A stretch of 41,277 nucleotides of DNA from Rhodobacterales bacterium (GCA_025362795.1 JANYFE010000065.1:1-41277); one strand, 5' to 3'; positions 1 through 10,139 are shown, numbered from the stretch's first letter. Notes: generated by a model from the sequence alone, not told the origin. Numbers and translations: made by a program.

Positions 1-1
1 C

Positions 2-124
2 CTGCGCAAAGCCGCCGAGCGTAGTAAGGAAACCGTCTGGCGCAGGATCGGCTCCCTCCTCGACCAGTTCTCACCACAAGAATGCGAAAACTACCTCCGA
101 AACTCAGGATATGGTTCTACCTAA
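2..124 (+). CDS. IS630-family transposase, C-terminal end (partial)
   Basis: Only the last 40 codons and the TAA stop lie in the window; the gene continues off the left edge. The peptide starts LRKAAERSKETVWRRIG and ends ECENYLRNSGYGST. This tail (xxTVWxxIGxLLxxFxPxECxNYxxxxGYxST) is characteristic of the small DDE transposases of IS630 elements common in Rhodobacterales. The catalytic DDE residues lie outside the window, so activity cannot be judged. The element's right terminal repeat should lie between 125 and about 170, but I could not define it without the left end. The next gene is an RTX repeat gene with no normal start, so the element may have inserted into its 5' part. Confidence 0.85.
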   Translation: MRKAAERSKETVWRRIGSLLDQFSPQECENYLRNSGYGST

Positions 125-173
125 ACCCATCCGGCTCTAAAGATCAATCAATCGCCTAAGCCTGCAAAACGCA

Positions 174-2136
174 GTGGCAGATACGGTTTGCCTCGTGGTC
201 ACGTTTACCCAAACTCCCGATTTCCGCACCACCACCGTGCTGGGCACCACAGGTGATGATGGTCTGAGCGGCAATACCGGCAATGACATGCTGATCGGCG
301 GCGCCGGTGATGACATCTTTATGGAGGGGATCAAGACCAGGGGCGGCTTTGACACTGCAAGTTTTGTCGTCGGCCAGACCTATAATTTCGGTCAGGGCAA
401 TGATGACATTCAGGGCGGCGACGGCGACGACTGGCTGCACTACGGCGGCCGCGCCAATTCTGCCGTTCTGGATTTGACCCACATACCGTAATCTTTGGCG
501 TTGCCGAACGCGACACGTTCTCCGGCCTGCCGGGCTTTTCGCTGGCTTACGGCGGCACCGGGCGTGACCCGTTGGATTACAATGCGGCAACGGCCCCGGT
601 CACGGTGGATTTTGCCGCAAATCTCGGGGCATTCGGCAGCGAGATCCATGAATTCGAGGATGTGAAGGGCACTTTGGTCGCCGCCAATTCCCTGTCCGGC
701 GACGATTTTGCCAATAATTTCACCGGCGGCAATCTGGCCGATGTGATGACCGGGCAGGGCGGCGATGACAGTCTGTTTGGCGGTCCGGGGGCCGACATCT
801 TATCGGGCGGCCACGGCAATGACCTGCTGGATGGCGGTTCGGACTTTGACGCCCTGTTTGGCGGCAGCGCCAGTGACACGATCACCTCGGGCCCGGGTGG
901 CGGCCAGATCGACGGCGGAGTTGGCAACGACAGCCTGACCGGCAATCACGGACCCGATACGATCACTGGCGTTCTGGGCGACGACACGATCTATGGCGGC
1001 GCCTTGGGCGATGTGATCTTTGGCGGCGCTGAAGGCGCCAGCGATACCGGCTACAAGACGGTGGATGGCGGTCTGGGCAATGACACGGTCACGGCCGCCT
1101 CGGGCGGCCAAATCTGGCTGGGCATCGGAACTGACGCTCTGACCTATATGGCCAGCGCCGCCGCGCAAACGTCAGAGGGTATGACGGCGACGACCGCATG
1201 TCGCTGCATTTGGGCATGGCGGATGGCGGGCTTGGCAATGACACGGTGTCGGTGGTGACAGGCTCTGGCATCGGCGGCATTGGCGATGATGTGCTACTGG
1301 TCAGCCAAATCGGTTGGGCCGACGGCGGTGACGGCAATGATGTCGAGACTTATTCCAACACGACCAAGGCCCACGGCACCTATGCCGCAGGCGGTGGGGG
1401 CGAGGATCCGATCATTCTGGGCCGGGGGGCTCATTCGCTGGTCGCGGATGTGCAAATCACACCTCTGGCCTTCGTCGACATCGCGGGCCTTGATCTCGGC
1501 GCGGGGAACGACGGATTGCGGGCCGAAGTCGCGGGCACCACCTATCTTCTGGGCGAGGGCAATGACACCGCCAACGCCTATGCCGCGAACGTCACCTTCT
1601 GGGGCGGCACAGGCATGGATTCTTTTTCAGTTTTTGCGGCAGGTGCCAATATTCAGGGCGAGGCGGGCAATGACTATGTCTCGCTGATCGCCCAAGCCCT
1701 CGTCGATACCGGCAACAGCCACGATCAGATCACGCTGAGCGACACCACGGCCGATCTGACCGGCAGCGTGATCCTGACCGGCAATGGTGATGATCTGATC
1801 TGGGCTTACCGTCCTGGCGGCAGCATCGACTTTGGCGCGGGCAATGACAGGGTGAATGTCTACCTGAACGCCGCCTTTACCGGCACCAACAAGGGCGGCG
1901 CGGGGTCTGACACATTCATGTTTCCCAAAGCCGGGCCCAGCACCATCACCGGCCTGAACGTCGCGCAGGATCATCTGGGCCTCATCGGCGTGGCCCGTGT
2001 CAGCGACCTTGACAGTATCGGTGCCGAGGCAAGTAGTCTGCGGATCACCGAAGGGGCGCTGACCATGTATCTGACGGGGCTGCAGCTGGGCGATCTGACC
2101 GATGCGGTGTTTGTCGCGGCAGTCTATCATGGCTGA
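174..2136 (+). pseudogene. RTX (hemolysin-type calcium-binding repeat) protein, 5'-truncated with two frameshifts
   Basis: Three consecutive reading frames together encode one acidic, glycine-aspartate-rich protein made of GGxGxDxLx-type nonapeptides (for example GNDMLIGGAGDD, GGLGNDTV, GAGNDRVN). These repeats bind calcium in beta-roll domains of type I secreted proteins. The first frame runs from a GTG at 174 to a stop at 491. The sequence continues in a second frame from about 480 (HTVIFGVAERDTF) to about 1170, then in a third frame from about 1177 (GYDGDDRMSLHLG) to the stop at 2136. Each shift is explained by one missing base. There is no recognisable N-terminal catalytic or adhesion domain, and frame one opens only at 141, just after the IS630 remnant, so the 5' part is probably lost. 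No type I secretion genes are nearby. Either a decaying gene or sequencing errors near a contig end could explain the breaks. Confidence 0.75.
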
Positions 2137-2159
2137 CACAAAAGTGCAGGACAGCGCCC

Positions 2160-3067
2160 ATGCCTGAGGTTTTGCGATATGTCATGGCGGCGGCGGTCCT
2201 GGGGGTGATCACCTATTTCGGGTCCGAAGCGCTGTTCTGGGTCTTCCCCCCTGCCGGTGCCACACCTGCGGAACTGGCGGCAACCGTGCTGGCCTATGCG
2301 CTTGCCTCGGCCTGCGTGGTGTCCGCGCTGATCCTGACGGGGGCCGGCGGACTGGCCGGGCTCTTTCTGGCCGGGGCGCTCTTGGGCTTCCTGATCGAGG
2401 GCGTGATCGTCAACACCATGTATGACGCCTTTCCGTTCCAACTGGTCTGGACACCGCTCGCCTGGCACGCGCTGATCACCGGGCTGGGCGTGGTGGTTCT
2501 GCCCCGCGTCATGGCGCAGCGGGCTGCGTGGCAGCACGCGCTGGCCATGGTCGCTTTGGGTGCCGTTGGCGGGTTGATGGCGGTCTATTGGCCGATAGAA
2601 CGCACCGACCTGCCCGATACGGCGGCAATTTTCGCCTATCTGCTGGGGTTCGGCACTTTGGCCGTGGTCGGTCACATGGCCCTCGACCGGCTGGCCACCC
2701 TGCCACGGCCCCGCGTCTGGGTCTTGTGGGTCATGCCCGCACTGGCGCTGGTTTTGTGGCTGATCCAAAGCGCCGCCGACCCCAGACCGCAGCGGCTGGC
2801 CTTGCCGCTGATGACCGGGCTGACACTGTGGGCGATGCGCGGTTTGCAGAGCCCGCTAAGCTTTGGCCCGGCAACCCCGCCGCTGCGCCACGCCCTGTTC
2901 CTGCTGGCCCCGCTGACCGCCGCAATCGCGGCCACTCTGGCACGGGGGGCACCGCCGGGCTTCCCGGCAACCAACTGCTGGCGATCACGACCGTGCCGCT
3001 GGGATTGGCGTTTTGGCTCTGGGCGCTGTGGCGCGGCCTGCGGCGCTCAGCTGCGCAGCGCCCCTAA
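2160..3067 (+). pseudogene. Integral membrane protein of unknown function, one apparent frameshift
   Basis: The gene begins MPEVLRYVMAAAVLG and encodes a very hydrophobic protein of about 300 residues with roughly eight predicted transmembrane stretches (for example residues 7-25, 42-62, 68-84 and 98-118). I do not recognise the family. The starting frame stays open to 3275, but after the run of six G at 2944-2949 it becomes arginine/proline-rich and runs antisense across hisA. In the frame reached by adding one G, the protein continues naturally as TAGLPGNQLLAITTVPLG and [20 protein letters not shown] and stops at 3067, overlapping the convergent hisA stop by 21 bp. I take 3067 as the true end. 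It starts 23 bp after the RTX gene and may be cotranscribed with it. Whether the lost G is real or a base-calling error is open. Confidence 0.6.
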
Positions 3068-3766
3068 CGCGGCACCCAGATCCATCGCCCCGTCATACAA
3101 CGCCCGGCCCGAAATCGCCCCGGCAATCACCCCGGTGTCACGCAGCGCGATCAGGTCCGCCATGCTGGAGACCCCGCCCGACGCGATCACCGGAATAGAT
3201 ACGGCCCGCGCCAAAGCCTCGGTCGCCGCAATATTCGGCCCGCCCATCGCGCCGTCGCGGTCGATGTCGGTGTAGATCAGCGCCGCAACCCCGGCATCCT
3301 CGAAACTGCGCGCCAGATCACTCGCCTGAATGTCGGTTTCGGTGGCCCAACCCTTGGTGGCAACCAGCCCCTTGCGCGCGTCAATCCCGACCGCGACCTG
3401 ACCCGGAAACGCGCGGGCCGCCTGCCGCACCAGCGCGGGGTTTTCCACCGCGACTGTGCCCAGGATCACCCGCGCCAGCCCCTTGTCCAGCCAGCGTTCA
3501 ATCGTCGCCATGTCACGGATACCGCCACCCAACTGACAGGGCACCGTGACCCGGGCCAGAATCGCCTCCACCGCCGCCGCATTGACGGGCACGCCCGCGA
3601 AAGCGCCGTTCAGATCGACCAGATGCAACCATGCGCAACCCGCAGCCTGAAACAGTGCCGCCTGCGCCGCAGGATCATCGCCAAACACCGTCGCCGCCGC
3701 CATCTCGCCACGCAACAGCCGCACGCATTGGCCATCCTTCAGGTCGATGGCGGGGTATAGGATCAT
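3047..3766 (-). CDS. hisA: HisA, phosphoribosylformimino-5-aminoimidazole carboxamide ribotide isomerase
   Basis: A 239-residue TIM barrel that catalyses the Amadori isomerisation of ProFAR to PRFAR in cytosolic histidine synthesis. Family marks are the N-terminal [16 protein letters not shown] with the catalytic Asp, QLGGGIR after strand 3, the second catalytic Asp in YTDIDRDG, and the phosphate-binding [10 protein letters not shown] and [11 protein letters not shown]. Length equals the family norm. The ATG at 3764-3766 gives exactly the conserved MILYPAID start; the open frame further upstream has no homology. In most Rhodobacteraceae hisF and hisE follow hisA, but here the 3' end meets a convergent membrane-protein gene, so the cluster is interrupted. 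hisH and hisB lie further upstream on the same strand, separated by two rightward genes. Confidence 0.96.
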   Translation of the reverse strand: MILYPAIDLKDGQCVRLLRGEMAAATVFGDDPAAQAALFQAAGCAWLHLVDLNGAFAGVPVNAAAVEAILARVTVPCQLGGGIRDMATIERWLDKGLARVILGTVAVENPALVRQAARAFPGQVAVGIDARKGLVATKGWATETDIQASDLARSFEDAGVAALIYTDIDRDGAMGGPNIAATEALARAVSIPVIASGGVSSMADLIALRDTGVIAGAISGRALYDGAMDLGAALGALRS

Positions 3767-3896
3767 GCACAGCCTCCGGGTTGGTCCGCTTCTTAGGGGC
3801 GACAGTGCGAATTGCCAAGACCCGCACCCGACGTCACGCTTGCCGGATCGGGGTTTTGTCAGGGATGATCGGAAAAAGCTACGAGGAGGGCAGGGG

Positions 3897-4289
3897 ATGA
3901 AGGTGATTTTGGCGACAGCGCTGATGCTGTGGGCTGGGGCGGCACTGGCCGCAGACCCGGTCGAAGGGATGTGGAAAACCAGACCGGACGACAACGGCAA
4001 TTTCGGGCTGATCCAAATCAAGCCCTGCGGCCCGGCGTATTGCGGCACACTGATCCAGTCGTTCAACGGCAGCGGCGCGGTGATGCAAAGCGACAATGTC
4101 GGCAAGCAGATCGTCTGGGATATGCAGGCCGCCGGCAGTGGCGCTTATGAAAACGGTCAGGTCTGGGCACCCGACCGCGACAAGACCTATTCCGCCTCGA
4201 TGCAGCTGTCGGGCGATGCGCTGTCGGTGTCGGGCTGCGTCTTGGGCGGGTTGATCTGCCGGGCGCAGGACTGGACACGGGTGAAATAA
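3897..4289 (+). CDS. Secreted DUF2147 family protein
   Basis: A 130-residue protein with a clear Sec signal peptide ([18 protein letters not shown], cleavage after ALA), followed by DPVEGMWKT...[21 protein letters not shown]. The pattern of a tryptophan near the mature N-terminus, a paired Cys motif (PCGPAYCG) and a second pair near the end ([11 protein letters not shown]) matches the DUF2147 beta-barrel family, periplasmic and of unknown function. The ATG at 3897 follows GAGGAGGGCAGGGG, a strong ribosome-binding site. The upstream part of this open frame overlaps the hisA promoter region and has no homology. The gene is divergent from hisA with a 130-bp spacer. DUF2147-like small proteins are often interspersed in his clusters of this family, but no functional link is known. 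Confidence 0.88.
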   Translation: MKVILATALMLWAGAALAADPVEGMWKTRPDDNGNFGLIQIKPCGPAYCGTLIQSFNGSGAVMQSDNVGKQIVWDMQAAGSGAYENGQVWAPDRDKTYSASMQLSGDALSVSGCVLGGLICRAQDWTRVK

Positions 4290-4344
4290 GGATTGACCCT
4301 GCCGCCCTGCGGCGTTCCATGAGCGGCGCTACGCGGAGGGGATC

Positions 4345-5715
4345 ATGGCAGACAAGGCCGCTTGGGCTGATCTGACAGCACCGGACATGCTGTTCGCGAC
4401 GGTCACGATTTCATTGGGCGTGGTGCTGTTCGCTTTCAACGCCTTTGTGGTGGCGATTGCGCTGCCGATGGCGGTGGCAGAGTTTGGCGGCGGCGGTTTT
4501 CTTGCCTGGGCGACCAGCCTTTACATCATCCTGTCGATCCTGTCGGGCGCTGCTGCGGCCTTGCTGATGCAGCGGCTGGGGGCGCGGCGGCTGTTCGTGC
4601 TGGCGGGGCTGGTGTTTCTGGGCGGCACGACTTTGGGTGTGCTGGCCCCGGACATGAAGGTGCTGCTGGCGGGCCGTGCCTTGCAGGGGCTGGGGGCGGG
4701 GGCGATCGAGGCGGGGTGCTATGTGCTGATCCCGCGCCTGTTTCCGCCCCAGTTGATCGCCAAGGTGTTCGGGATCGAGGCGGTGGCCTGGGCCGTTGCG
4801 GCCTTTGGCGGGCCGGCGCTGGCGGGTCTTTTGGCGCAGGCGTTTTCGTGGCGGGTGGCGCTGGCGGTGTCGATTCCACTGGCGCTGATCTTCCTTGCCT
4901 TGGTGCCGCGTGTGGTGCCTGCGGGGGGTGGGGAGGGAGAGGTCAAGCGGTTGCCGGTTCTGGCGCTTTTGGGCATCACGGCGGGGATGACGCTGGTGCT
5001 GGTGTCGGACCAGTTTGGCGGCCGGGGCCGGGTTCTGGGCGTGCTGATGGGGTTTGCGCTGTTCGGGGTGGTGGTCAGGGCGGACCGGCAGGCCAGCTTG
5101 CGGCTGTTGCCGCGCACGGCGTTCGGGATCAGCAATCCGGTGGGCCTTGGCCTGTGGGTGGCGCTGCTGATGCCGCTGTCCGAGGCGGGGCAGGGCGTGT
5201 TCGTGACCTATGCGCTGCAACGGCTGTGGCAGTATACGCCGCTCGCATCTGGTGTGGCCAGCATGGTGCTGGCGCTGTCGTGGAGCGCGGTGCAGACTTG
5301 GACCGCGCATCGCGGCTTTGCCAAACGGCGGCTGATCGTGGCGGGGGCGGCGCTGCTGGTCGCAGGCCAGGGCATGGTGGTGCTGGCCTTTGCCAGCGAC
5401 AGTGCGGCGCTGTTGTTTGTGTCGCAGGCGGTGGTGGGGGCGGCGTTTGGCGCCGCCTGGGGTGCCGTGAGCCAGGTGGTGATGGCAGCAGCGCCCGATG
5501 CTGACCGCGATGTGACGTCTGGGCTGTTGCCGGTGGTTTTGTCAGCGGGCTACGGGATTGGTGCGGCGCTGCTCGGGCTGATCGCCAATGGCGCGGGCTT
5601 TGTGGGTGCCACGGGCGATGCGCTGCGGCAGGTAATGGTGGTGGTGTTCCTGACCTCGGCTGCGCTGGCGGCTCTGGCGCTGGCGGCAGCGCTGCGGTTG
5701 CGGGGGTCTGTCTGA
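4345..5715 (+). CDS. MFS transporter
   Basis: A 456-residue polytopic membrane protein with 12-14 hydrophobic segments. The first helix region (VVLFAFNAFVVAIALPMAVAEFG) and the loop 2-3 motif (LMQRLGARRLFVLAGLV) mark it as a major facilitator. Helix 4 carries GRALQGLGAGAIEAGCYVLIP, and helix 5 the antiporter-like GGPALAGLL, which suggests proton-coupled export. Substrate cannot be inferred. The ATG at 4345 is preceded by GGAGGGG. It lies 55 bp after the DUF2147 gene and may be cotranscribed with it. It is convergent with glsA, and the two share the hairpin at 5724-5742. Its helices are unusually rich in GTG/CTG/GCG codons even for this window. Confidence 0.88.
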   Translation: MADKAAWADLTAPDMLFATVTISLGVVLFAFNAFVVAIALPMAVAEFGGGGFLAWATSLYIILSILSGAAAALLMQRLGARRLFVLAGLVFLGGTTLGVLAPDMKVLLAGRALQGLGAGAIEAGCYVLIPRLFPPQLIAKVFGIEAVAWAVAAFGGPALAGLLAQAFSWRVALAVSIPLALIFLALVPRVVPAGGGEGEVKRLPVLALLGITAGMTLVLVSDQFGGRGRVLGVLMGFALFGVVVRADRQASLRLLPRTAFGISNPVGLGLWVALLMPLSEAGQGVFVTYALQRLWQYTPLASGVASMVLALSWSAVQTWTAHRGFAKRRLIVAGAALLVAGQGMVVLAFASDSAALLFVSQAVVGAAFGAAWGAVSQVVMAAAPDADRDVTSGLLPVVLSAGYGIGAALLGLIANGAGFVGATGDALRQVMVVVFLTSAALAALALAAALRLRGSV

Positions 5716-5723
5716 CTGGCCTC

Positions 5724-5742
5724 GATTTTTCTGCGAAAAATC
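5724..5742. terminator. Bidirectional terminator-like hairpin between MFS gene and glsA
   Basis: GATTTTTCTGCGAAAAATC is a perfect 8-bp inverted repeat with a 3-nt loop, placed in the 37-bp gap between two convergent stop codons. It has T-rich and A-rich arms in both directions. An identical copy lies downstream of pyc at 13623-13641, which points to a reused terminator or small interspersed palindrome. Confidence 0.6.
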
Positions 5743-5752
5743 AAGCGAAGCG

Positions 5753-6667
5753 TCAACCAAACACCGACCAGCCCATCTTTCGGGCAAGCAACTCCACCGC
5801 CTCGCGGCCCAGTTTTGAATTGCCCTGCGCGTTCAGCCCCGGCGACCAGACGGCGATACTGGCGCGCCCCGGTGCGATGACCAGAATGCCGCCGCCCACA
5901 CCGCTTTTGCCCGGCAGACCGACGCGGTAGGCAAACTCGCCCGAACCGTCGTAATGGCCGCAGGTCAGCATCAGCGCGTTGATCCGCCGCACCCTATCCG
6001 CCGACACCATCCGCGCACCGCCCGCCGCGGTCATCAGGAACCGCCCGGCGCGGGCCAGTTGCATACAAGTCATCCGAATGGCGCATTGGTGGAAATAGGT
6101 GCCAAGCGTCAGGTCCGGCGCGTTGCGCAGATTGCCAGCGGCCGCCATGAAATGCGCCAGCGCAAAGTTGCGATGCCCGGTCGCCTGTTCCGACCGCGCC
6201 ACCGCCTCGTCGATGTGAATGTCCGGGTCGTCCGCCGCCACGCGGATGAAATGCAGAATTTCGCCCAGCACCTCGCGCGGCTGATGGCCGGACAAGATCG
6301 CATCGGTAACTGCTATCGCTCCCGCATTGATGAACGGATTGCGCGGCCGGCCCTGTTCATATTCCAGCTGAACGATAGAGTTGAACGCCAGCCCCGAAGG
6401 TTCGCGCCCGACCCGGTTCCACAAACTGTCGCCCAACCGGCCCAAAGCGATGGCAAGCGTGAAAACCTTGGAAATGCTCTGGATCGAAAACGGTTCCAGC
6501 GCATCACCCGCGTGATGTGTGGTGCCGTCGGCAAGCGCCACGGCGATGCCGAACTTGCCGGGATCGACGCGGGCCAGTTGCGGGATGTAATCCGCGACCT
6601 TGCCGCGATCCTCGGCGCTTCGCATCTGCCCCGCGATGTCTTGCAAAAGTGCAGCAAGGTCGGTCAT
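5753..6667 (-). CDS. glsA: Glutaminase A
   Basis: A 304-residue serine-dependent glutaminase that hydrolyses L-glutamine to glutamate and ammonia. It belongs to the beta-lactamase-like glutaminase family (about 305-310 residues, so full length). Visible marks are [21 protein letters not shown], the catalytic SISK tetrad (Ser64, Lys67) in [16 protein letters not shown], the substrate-binding NPFINAGAI, the conserved [11 protein letters not shown], and the C-terminal [18 protein letters not shown]. The ATG at 6665-6667 overlaps the hisH stop by 4 bp (ATGA), so translation is probably coupled to hisH. This is unusual because HisH is itself a glutamine-hydrolysing subunit. An acid-resistance or glutamate-supply role is possible, but the sequence does not show it. 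Confidence 0.95.
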   Translation of the reverse strand: MTDLAALLQDIAGQMRSAEDRGKVADYIPQLARVDPGKFGIAVALADGTTHHAGDALEPFSIQSISKVFTLAIALGRLGDSLWNRVGREPSGLAFNSIVQLEYEQGRPRNPFINAGAIAVTDAILSGHQPREVLGEILHFIRVAADDPDIHIDEAVARSEQATGHRNFALAHFMAAAGNLRNAPDLTLGTYFHQCAIRMTCMQLARAGRFLMTAAGGARMVSADRVRRINALMLTCGHYDGSGEFAYRVGLPGKSGVGGGILVIAPGRASIAVWSPGLNAQGNSKLGREAVELLARKMGWSVFG

Positions 6668-7302
6668 GGCGTCCAGCGCAGGAAATTGCCGATCAACCGC
6701 AACCCGGCAGCTTGCGATTTTTCCGGGTGGAACTGGGTGCCTACGAGCGTGTCGCGGCCAATGATCGCGGTGACATCGCCCGCGTAGTCCACATGCGCCA
6801 GCCGGTGCGCCGGGTCCGCCACCTTGAACTGATAGGAATGCACGAAATAGGCGTGATCGCCGGTGTCCAGCCCCGCCAGCACCGGATGCGGGTGGTCCAG
6901 CACCAGATCGTTCCACCCCATATGCGGCACTTTCAGCGCCGCATCTTCCGGCGCGATCCTGACGACCTCGCCCGGGATCCAGCCAAAGCCTGCGGTGTCC
7001 TGATATTCCCGGCCCCAGCCGGCCATCATCTGCATGCCGACGCAGATGCCCAGAAAGGGCCGCGCACGGGTGGTGACGGCCTCCTCGATCGCCTCGAACA
7101 GCCCGCCATGGGCGCCCAAAGCTCTGCGGCACGCCGGGAACGCGCCATCGCCCGGCAGCACGATCCGGTCGGCGCGGGCGACATCTTCGGGCTTTGACGA
7201 CACCAGAATGTCCCCGGCATCCGCCTCAACTGCCATGCGCTGAAACGCCTTTTCAGCGGAGTGCAGGTTGCCACTGTCGTAATCGACGAGGACGGTCAGC
7301 AT
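6664..7302 (-). CDS. hisH: HisH, glutamine amidotransferase subunit of imidazole glycerol phosphate synthase
   Basis: A 212-residue class I glutamine amidotransferase. It releases ammonia from glutamine for HisF, which makes imidazole glycerol phosphate and AICAR. The triad is visible: nucleophile Cys87 in [11 protein letters not shown], His192 and Glu194 in GTQFHPEKS. The N-terminal [17 protein letters not shown] and [11 protein letters not shown] (oxyanion region) are typical. HisF, its obligate partner, is not in the window. The gene lies 69 bp downstream of hisB, and its stop overlaps the glsA start. The start ATG (7300-7302) gives the expected N-terminus. Confidence 0.96.
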   Translation of the reverse strand: MLTVLVDYDSGNLHSAEKAFQRMAVEADAGDILVSSKPEDVARADRIVLPGDGAFPACRRALGAHGGLFEAIEEAVTTRARPFLGICVGMQMMAGWGREYQDTAGFGWIPGEVVRIAPEDAALKVPHMGWNDLVLDHPHPVLAGLDTGDHAYFVHSYQFKVADPAHRLAHVDYAGDVTAIIGRDTLVGTQFHPEKSQAAGLRLIGNFLRWTP

Positions 7303-7371
7303 CTGGCGGGCCTTTGTGCTTGGGGCGGCGCCAGAGTGTCCGGTGCCGATATTTTTGCCCGAATGACAGGG

Positions 7372-7956
7372 CTAGAGTGCGCCTTTGGTCGATGGCAAGG
7401 CGTCATTGCGGGGGTCTTTTTCCACCGCCATCCGCAGCGACTTGGCGACCGCCTTGAAGGCGGCCTCGGCGATGTGGTGGCTGTTCACCCCGTGGTTCAG
7501 GTCAATGTGCAGCGTGATGCCACCATGCGTCGCCAGCGCCTGAAAGAACTCGCGCACCAGTTCGGTGTCGAACGTGCCAATCTTGGCTGTCGGAAAGGCC
7601 AGATTGCAGATGAGGTAAGGCCGCGCCGACAGGTCCAGCGCACAGCCGACCTGCGCATCATCCATCGCGAGCGTGAAATGGCCATACCGCCGGATGCCGC
7701 GCTTGTCGCCAAGCGCCTTGGCCAGCGCCTGGCCCAGCGCAATACCGCAGTCTTCAACCGTGTGGTGATCGTCGATGTGCAGATCGCCCTTGGCAGAAAC
7801 TGTCATGTCGATCAGCGAATGCTTGGCCAACTGGTCGAGCATATGGTCAAAAAAACCCACGCCGGTTGCAGCCCGGGACTGGCCGCTTCCGTCCAGATTG
7901 ACCGTGACCAGGATTTCTGTCTCTGCGGTCTTGCGGCTGATGGTCGCCTCGCGCAT
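7372..7956 (-). CDS. hisB: HisB, imidazoleglycerol-phosphate dehydratase
   Basis: A 194-residue manganese enzyme that dehydrates IGP to imidazole acetol phosphate. It is the stand-alone dehydratase, without the phosphatase domain found in enteric HisB. The two metal-binding histidine motifs are clear: [16 protein letters not shown], and [16 protein letters not shown] near the C-terminus. It also carries [16 protein letters not shown] and [11 protein letters not shown]. The ATG at 7954-7956 gives [15 protein letters not shown], the usual family start; the open frame extends upstream without homology. It is the first gene of a leftward hisB-hisH-glsA group and is divergent from the esterase gene at 8063. 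Confidence 0.96.
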   Translation of the reverse strand: MREATISRKTAETEILVTVNLDGSGQSRAATGVGFFDHMLDQLAKHSLIDMTVSAKGDLHIDDHHTVEDCGIALGQALAKALGDKRGIRRYGHFTLAMDDAQVGCALDLSARPYLICNLAFPTAKIGTFDTELVREFFQALATHGGITLHIDLNHGVNSHHIAEAAFKAVAKSLRMAVEKDPRNDALPSTKGAL

Positions 7957-8062
7957 CGGGCTCTCCGTGATTGCTGCTGCCTTATAGAGGCGGCGCGACA
8001 ATATGGAAAGCGGTGGCAAACCAGCGTCGCACGGGGTTAACTGCGCCAAACCGGAGGATTCC

Positions 8063-9016
8063 ATGCCCTTTCCCGACCTGTGGCCCGATCAGGTGGCCCG
8101 CTATCGTTCAACTGCCACAGCGCCCGCCGATTTCGATGCGTTCTGGGCGCAGACGCTGGCGGACCTGCGCAGCCGTCCGTTGAACGCCCGTTTTACCCCG
8201 GTGGATGCCGGCTTGCCGGTGTTCGATGTCCATGACGTCAGTTTTGCAGGCTTTGACGGGCATGACGTCAAAGGGTGGTTCATCGCGCCCAAGGGCGGGG
8301 CGGCGGACTGCGTGGTCAAGTTCATCGGCTACAACGGCGGCCGGGGTTTTGCGCATGATCATCTGTTCTGGCCCGCCACCGGGCGGTCGGTGCTGGTGAT
8401 GGACACGCGCGGGCAAGGCGCGGGTTGGGCGGTGGGGGCCACCACCGATCCGGTGGGGTCGGCACCGTCTCAGGCCGGTTTCATGACCAAAGGTATCGCC
8501 GCGAAAGAGACCTATTTTTACCGCCGCGTGTTCAGCGATGCCCTCCGCGCCGTTGAAGCGGCCCGCAGTTTTTCCGGCGTGAACCCGGCGCGGGTGTCGG
8601 TCTGTGGCGGCTCGCAGGGCGGCGGGATAGCCTTGGCGGTGGCCGGGCTCGTGCCCGATCTTTTGGCGGTCATGCCAGACGTGCCCTATCTGTGCGATTT
8701 CGCCCGATCGATCGTGGTGGCGTCCCGCGATCCCTATCTGGAAATCGCCCGCTACCTCTCGGTCCACCGCGACAAAGAGGCCAGCACGCTGCAAACGCTG
8801 TCCTACTTTGACGGCGTCCACTTTGCCGCCCGCGCCACGGCACCGGCCCTGTTCTCTGTCGCACTGATGGACACGATCTGCCCGCCATCGTCAGTCTATG
8901 CCGCGTTCAATGCCTATGCCGGAGCCAAAGAGATCGCGTCCTACACCTATAACGACCACGAAGGCGGCGGCCCGTTTCAAGAGAGGCGACAACTGGACTG
9001 GCTGTCGGCGCTTTAA
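8063..9016 (+). CDS. CE7-type acetylxylan esterase / cephalosporin-C deacetylase
   Basis: A 317-residue alpha/beta hydrolase of the AXE1 (CE7) family, which removes acetyl groups from small acetylated xylo-oligosaccharides and related esters, usually in the cytoplasm. It shows the N-terminal [26 protein letters not shown], the CE7-specific [11 protein letters not shown], the nucleophile elbow CGGSQGG with Ser184, the acid Asp270 in [10 protein letters not shown], and His299 in YNDHEGGG. This spacing is very close to the Bacillus enzyme. No signal peptide is seen. The ATG at 8063 follows GGAGG at 8053-8057; an in-frame ATG at 8003 has no comparable site. The 3' end overlaps the convergent oxidoreductase by 4 bp. 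No xylan-degradation genes are nearby, so the natural substrate is uncertain. Confidence 0.92.
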   Translation: MPFPDLWPDQVARYRSTATAPADFDAFWAQTLADLRSRPLNARFTPVDAGLPVFDVHDVSFAGFDGHDVKGWFIAPKGGAADCVVKFIGYNGGRGFAHDHLFWPATGRSVLVMDTRGQGAGWAVGATTDPVGSAPSQAGFMTKGIAAKETYFYRRVFSDALRAVEAARSFSGVNPARVSVCGGSQGGGIALAVAGLVPDLLAVMPDVPYLCDFARSIVVASRDPYLEIARYLSVHRDKEASTLQTLSYFDGVHFAARATAPALFSVALMDTICPPSSVYAAFNAYAGAKEIASYTYNDHEGGGPFQERRQLDWLSAL

Positions 9017-10032
9017 CGCCAGCCCATCGCCGGGGCGACATGAGTCAGGATCGCCTCGATCACATGGACATTGTAGTCGACACCCAACTGGTTCGGCACG
9101 GTCAGCAGCAGCGTATCCGCCTCGGCAATCGCCTCGTCTTTCTGCAACGCGGCAACCAGCTTGTCCGGCTCTGCGGCATAGCTGCGGCCAAAAACCGCCC
9201 GGGTGTCGTCGATCATGCCGATCTGGTCCTCTTCTGGTCGCCCATCACCGAAATACATCCGGTCGCGGTCGTTCATCAGGGCAAAGATCGACCGGCTCAC
9301 CGACACCCGCGGCTCCCGCTTGTGCCCTGCCACCTTCCACGCCTCGCGGTAGGCCCGGATCTGCTTGGCCTGCTGGATGTGCAAGGGCTCGCCGCTCTCG
9401 TCCCATTTCAGGGTCGAACTTTGCAGGTTCATCCCCTGTTCCGCCGCCCAGATCGCGGTGGCATTTGACGCAGCCCCCCACCAGATCCGGTCGCGCAAGC
9501 CTTCAGAATGTGGCTCCACACGTTGCAGCCCCGGCGGGTTCGGGAACATCGGGCGCGGGTTGGGCTTGGCAAAGCCCTCGCCGCGCAGCACATCGTTGAA
9601 CACCTGCGCATGACGCCGCGCCATCGAAGCTTCATCCTCGCCCTCGCCGGGCTGATAGCCAAAGTGCCGCCAACCGTCGATCACCTGTTCGGGCGAGCCG
9701 CGGCTCAGCCCCAACTGCAATCTGCCGCCAGAGATCAGGTCGGCAGCCCCCGCATCTTCTGCCATGTACAGCGGGTTTTCATAGCGCATGTCGATGACGG
9801 CAGTACCGATCTCGATGCGCTTGGTTCGGGCCCCGACCGCCGCCAGCAGCGGAAACGGCGAGGCCAGCTGGCGGGCGAAATGATGGACCCGGAAATAGGC
9901 ACCATCCGCGCCCAATTCCTCGGCGGCGACGGCAAGGTCGATGCTTTGCAGCAGCGCATCACCCGCCGAACGCGTGCCGGACTGCGGCGAGGGCGACCAA
10001 TGGCCGAAGGACAGGAAACCTAGCTTTTTCAT
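9013..10032 (-). CDS. LLM-class (luciferase-like) flavin-dependent monooxygenase
   Basis: A 339-residue protein of the bacterial luciferase-like superfamily, TIM barrels that use reduced FMN or F420. It starts MKKLGFLSFGHWSPSP and contains AAEELGADGAYFRVHHFARQ, TKRIEIGTAVIDMRYENPLYMAEDAGAADLISGGRLQLGLSRGSPEQV (the flavin-binding core of LLM proteins) and WWGAASNATAIWAAEQG. The substrate cannot be deduced, and no flavin reductase gene is adjacent. The gene reads leftward from just beside a tRNA-Gly gene, and its stop overlaps the esterase stop by a few bases, so the pair is strictly convergent with no room for a terminator. Confidence 0.9.
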   Translation of the reverse strand: MKKLGFLSFGHWSPSPQSGTRSAGDALLQSIDLAVAAEELGADGAYFRVHHFARQLASPFPLLAAVGARTKRIEIGTAVIDMRYENPLYMAEDAGAADLISGGRLQLGLSRGSPEQVIDGWRHFGYQPGEGEDEASMARRHAQVFNDVLRGEGFAKPNPRPMFPNPPGLQRVEPHSEGLRDRIWWGAASNATAIWAAEQGMNLQSSTLKWDESGEPLHIQQAKQIRAYREAWKVAGHKREPRVSVSRSIFALMNDRDRMYFGDGRPEEDQIGMIDDTRAVFGRSYAAEPDKLVAALQKDEAIAEADTLLLTVPNQLGVDYNVHVIEAILTHVAPAMGWR

Positions 10033-10139
10033 GGAACGGGGCTTTCACGAACGATGTTGCCCGGAAATAGGCATGTCCGTCGCGCATCACAATGCCCGGC
10101 ACCATGCGCCGCGGCAGACCCGATGTGCATTCTGGAAAT

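Noticed and set aside
2950-3275. Extension of the membrane-protein frame to 3275 across hisA
   Set aside because: After the G6 run the peptide turns Arg/Pro-rich and antisense to hisA, while the shifted frame continues as a normal hydrophobic protein and ends at 3067.
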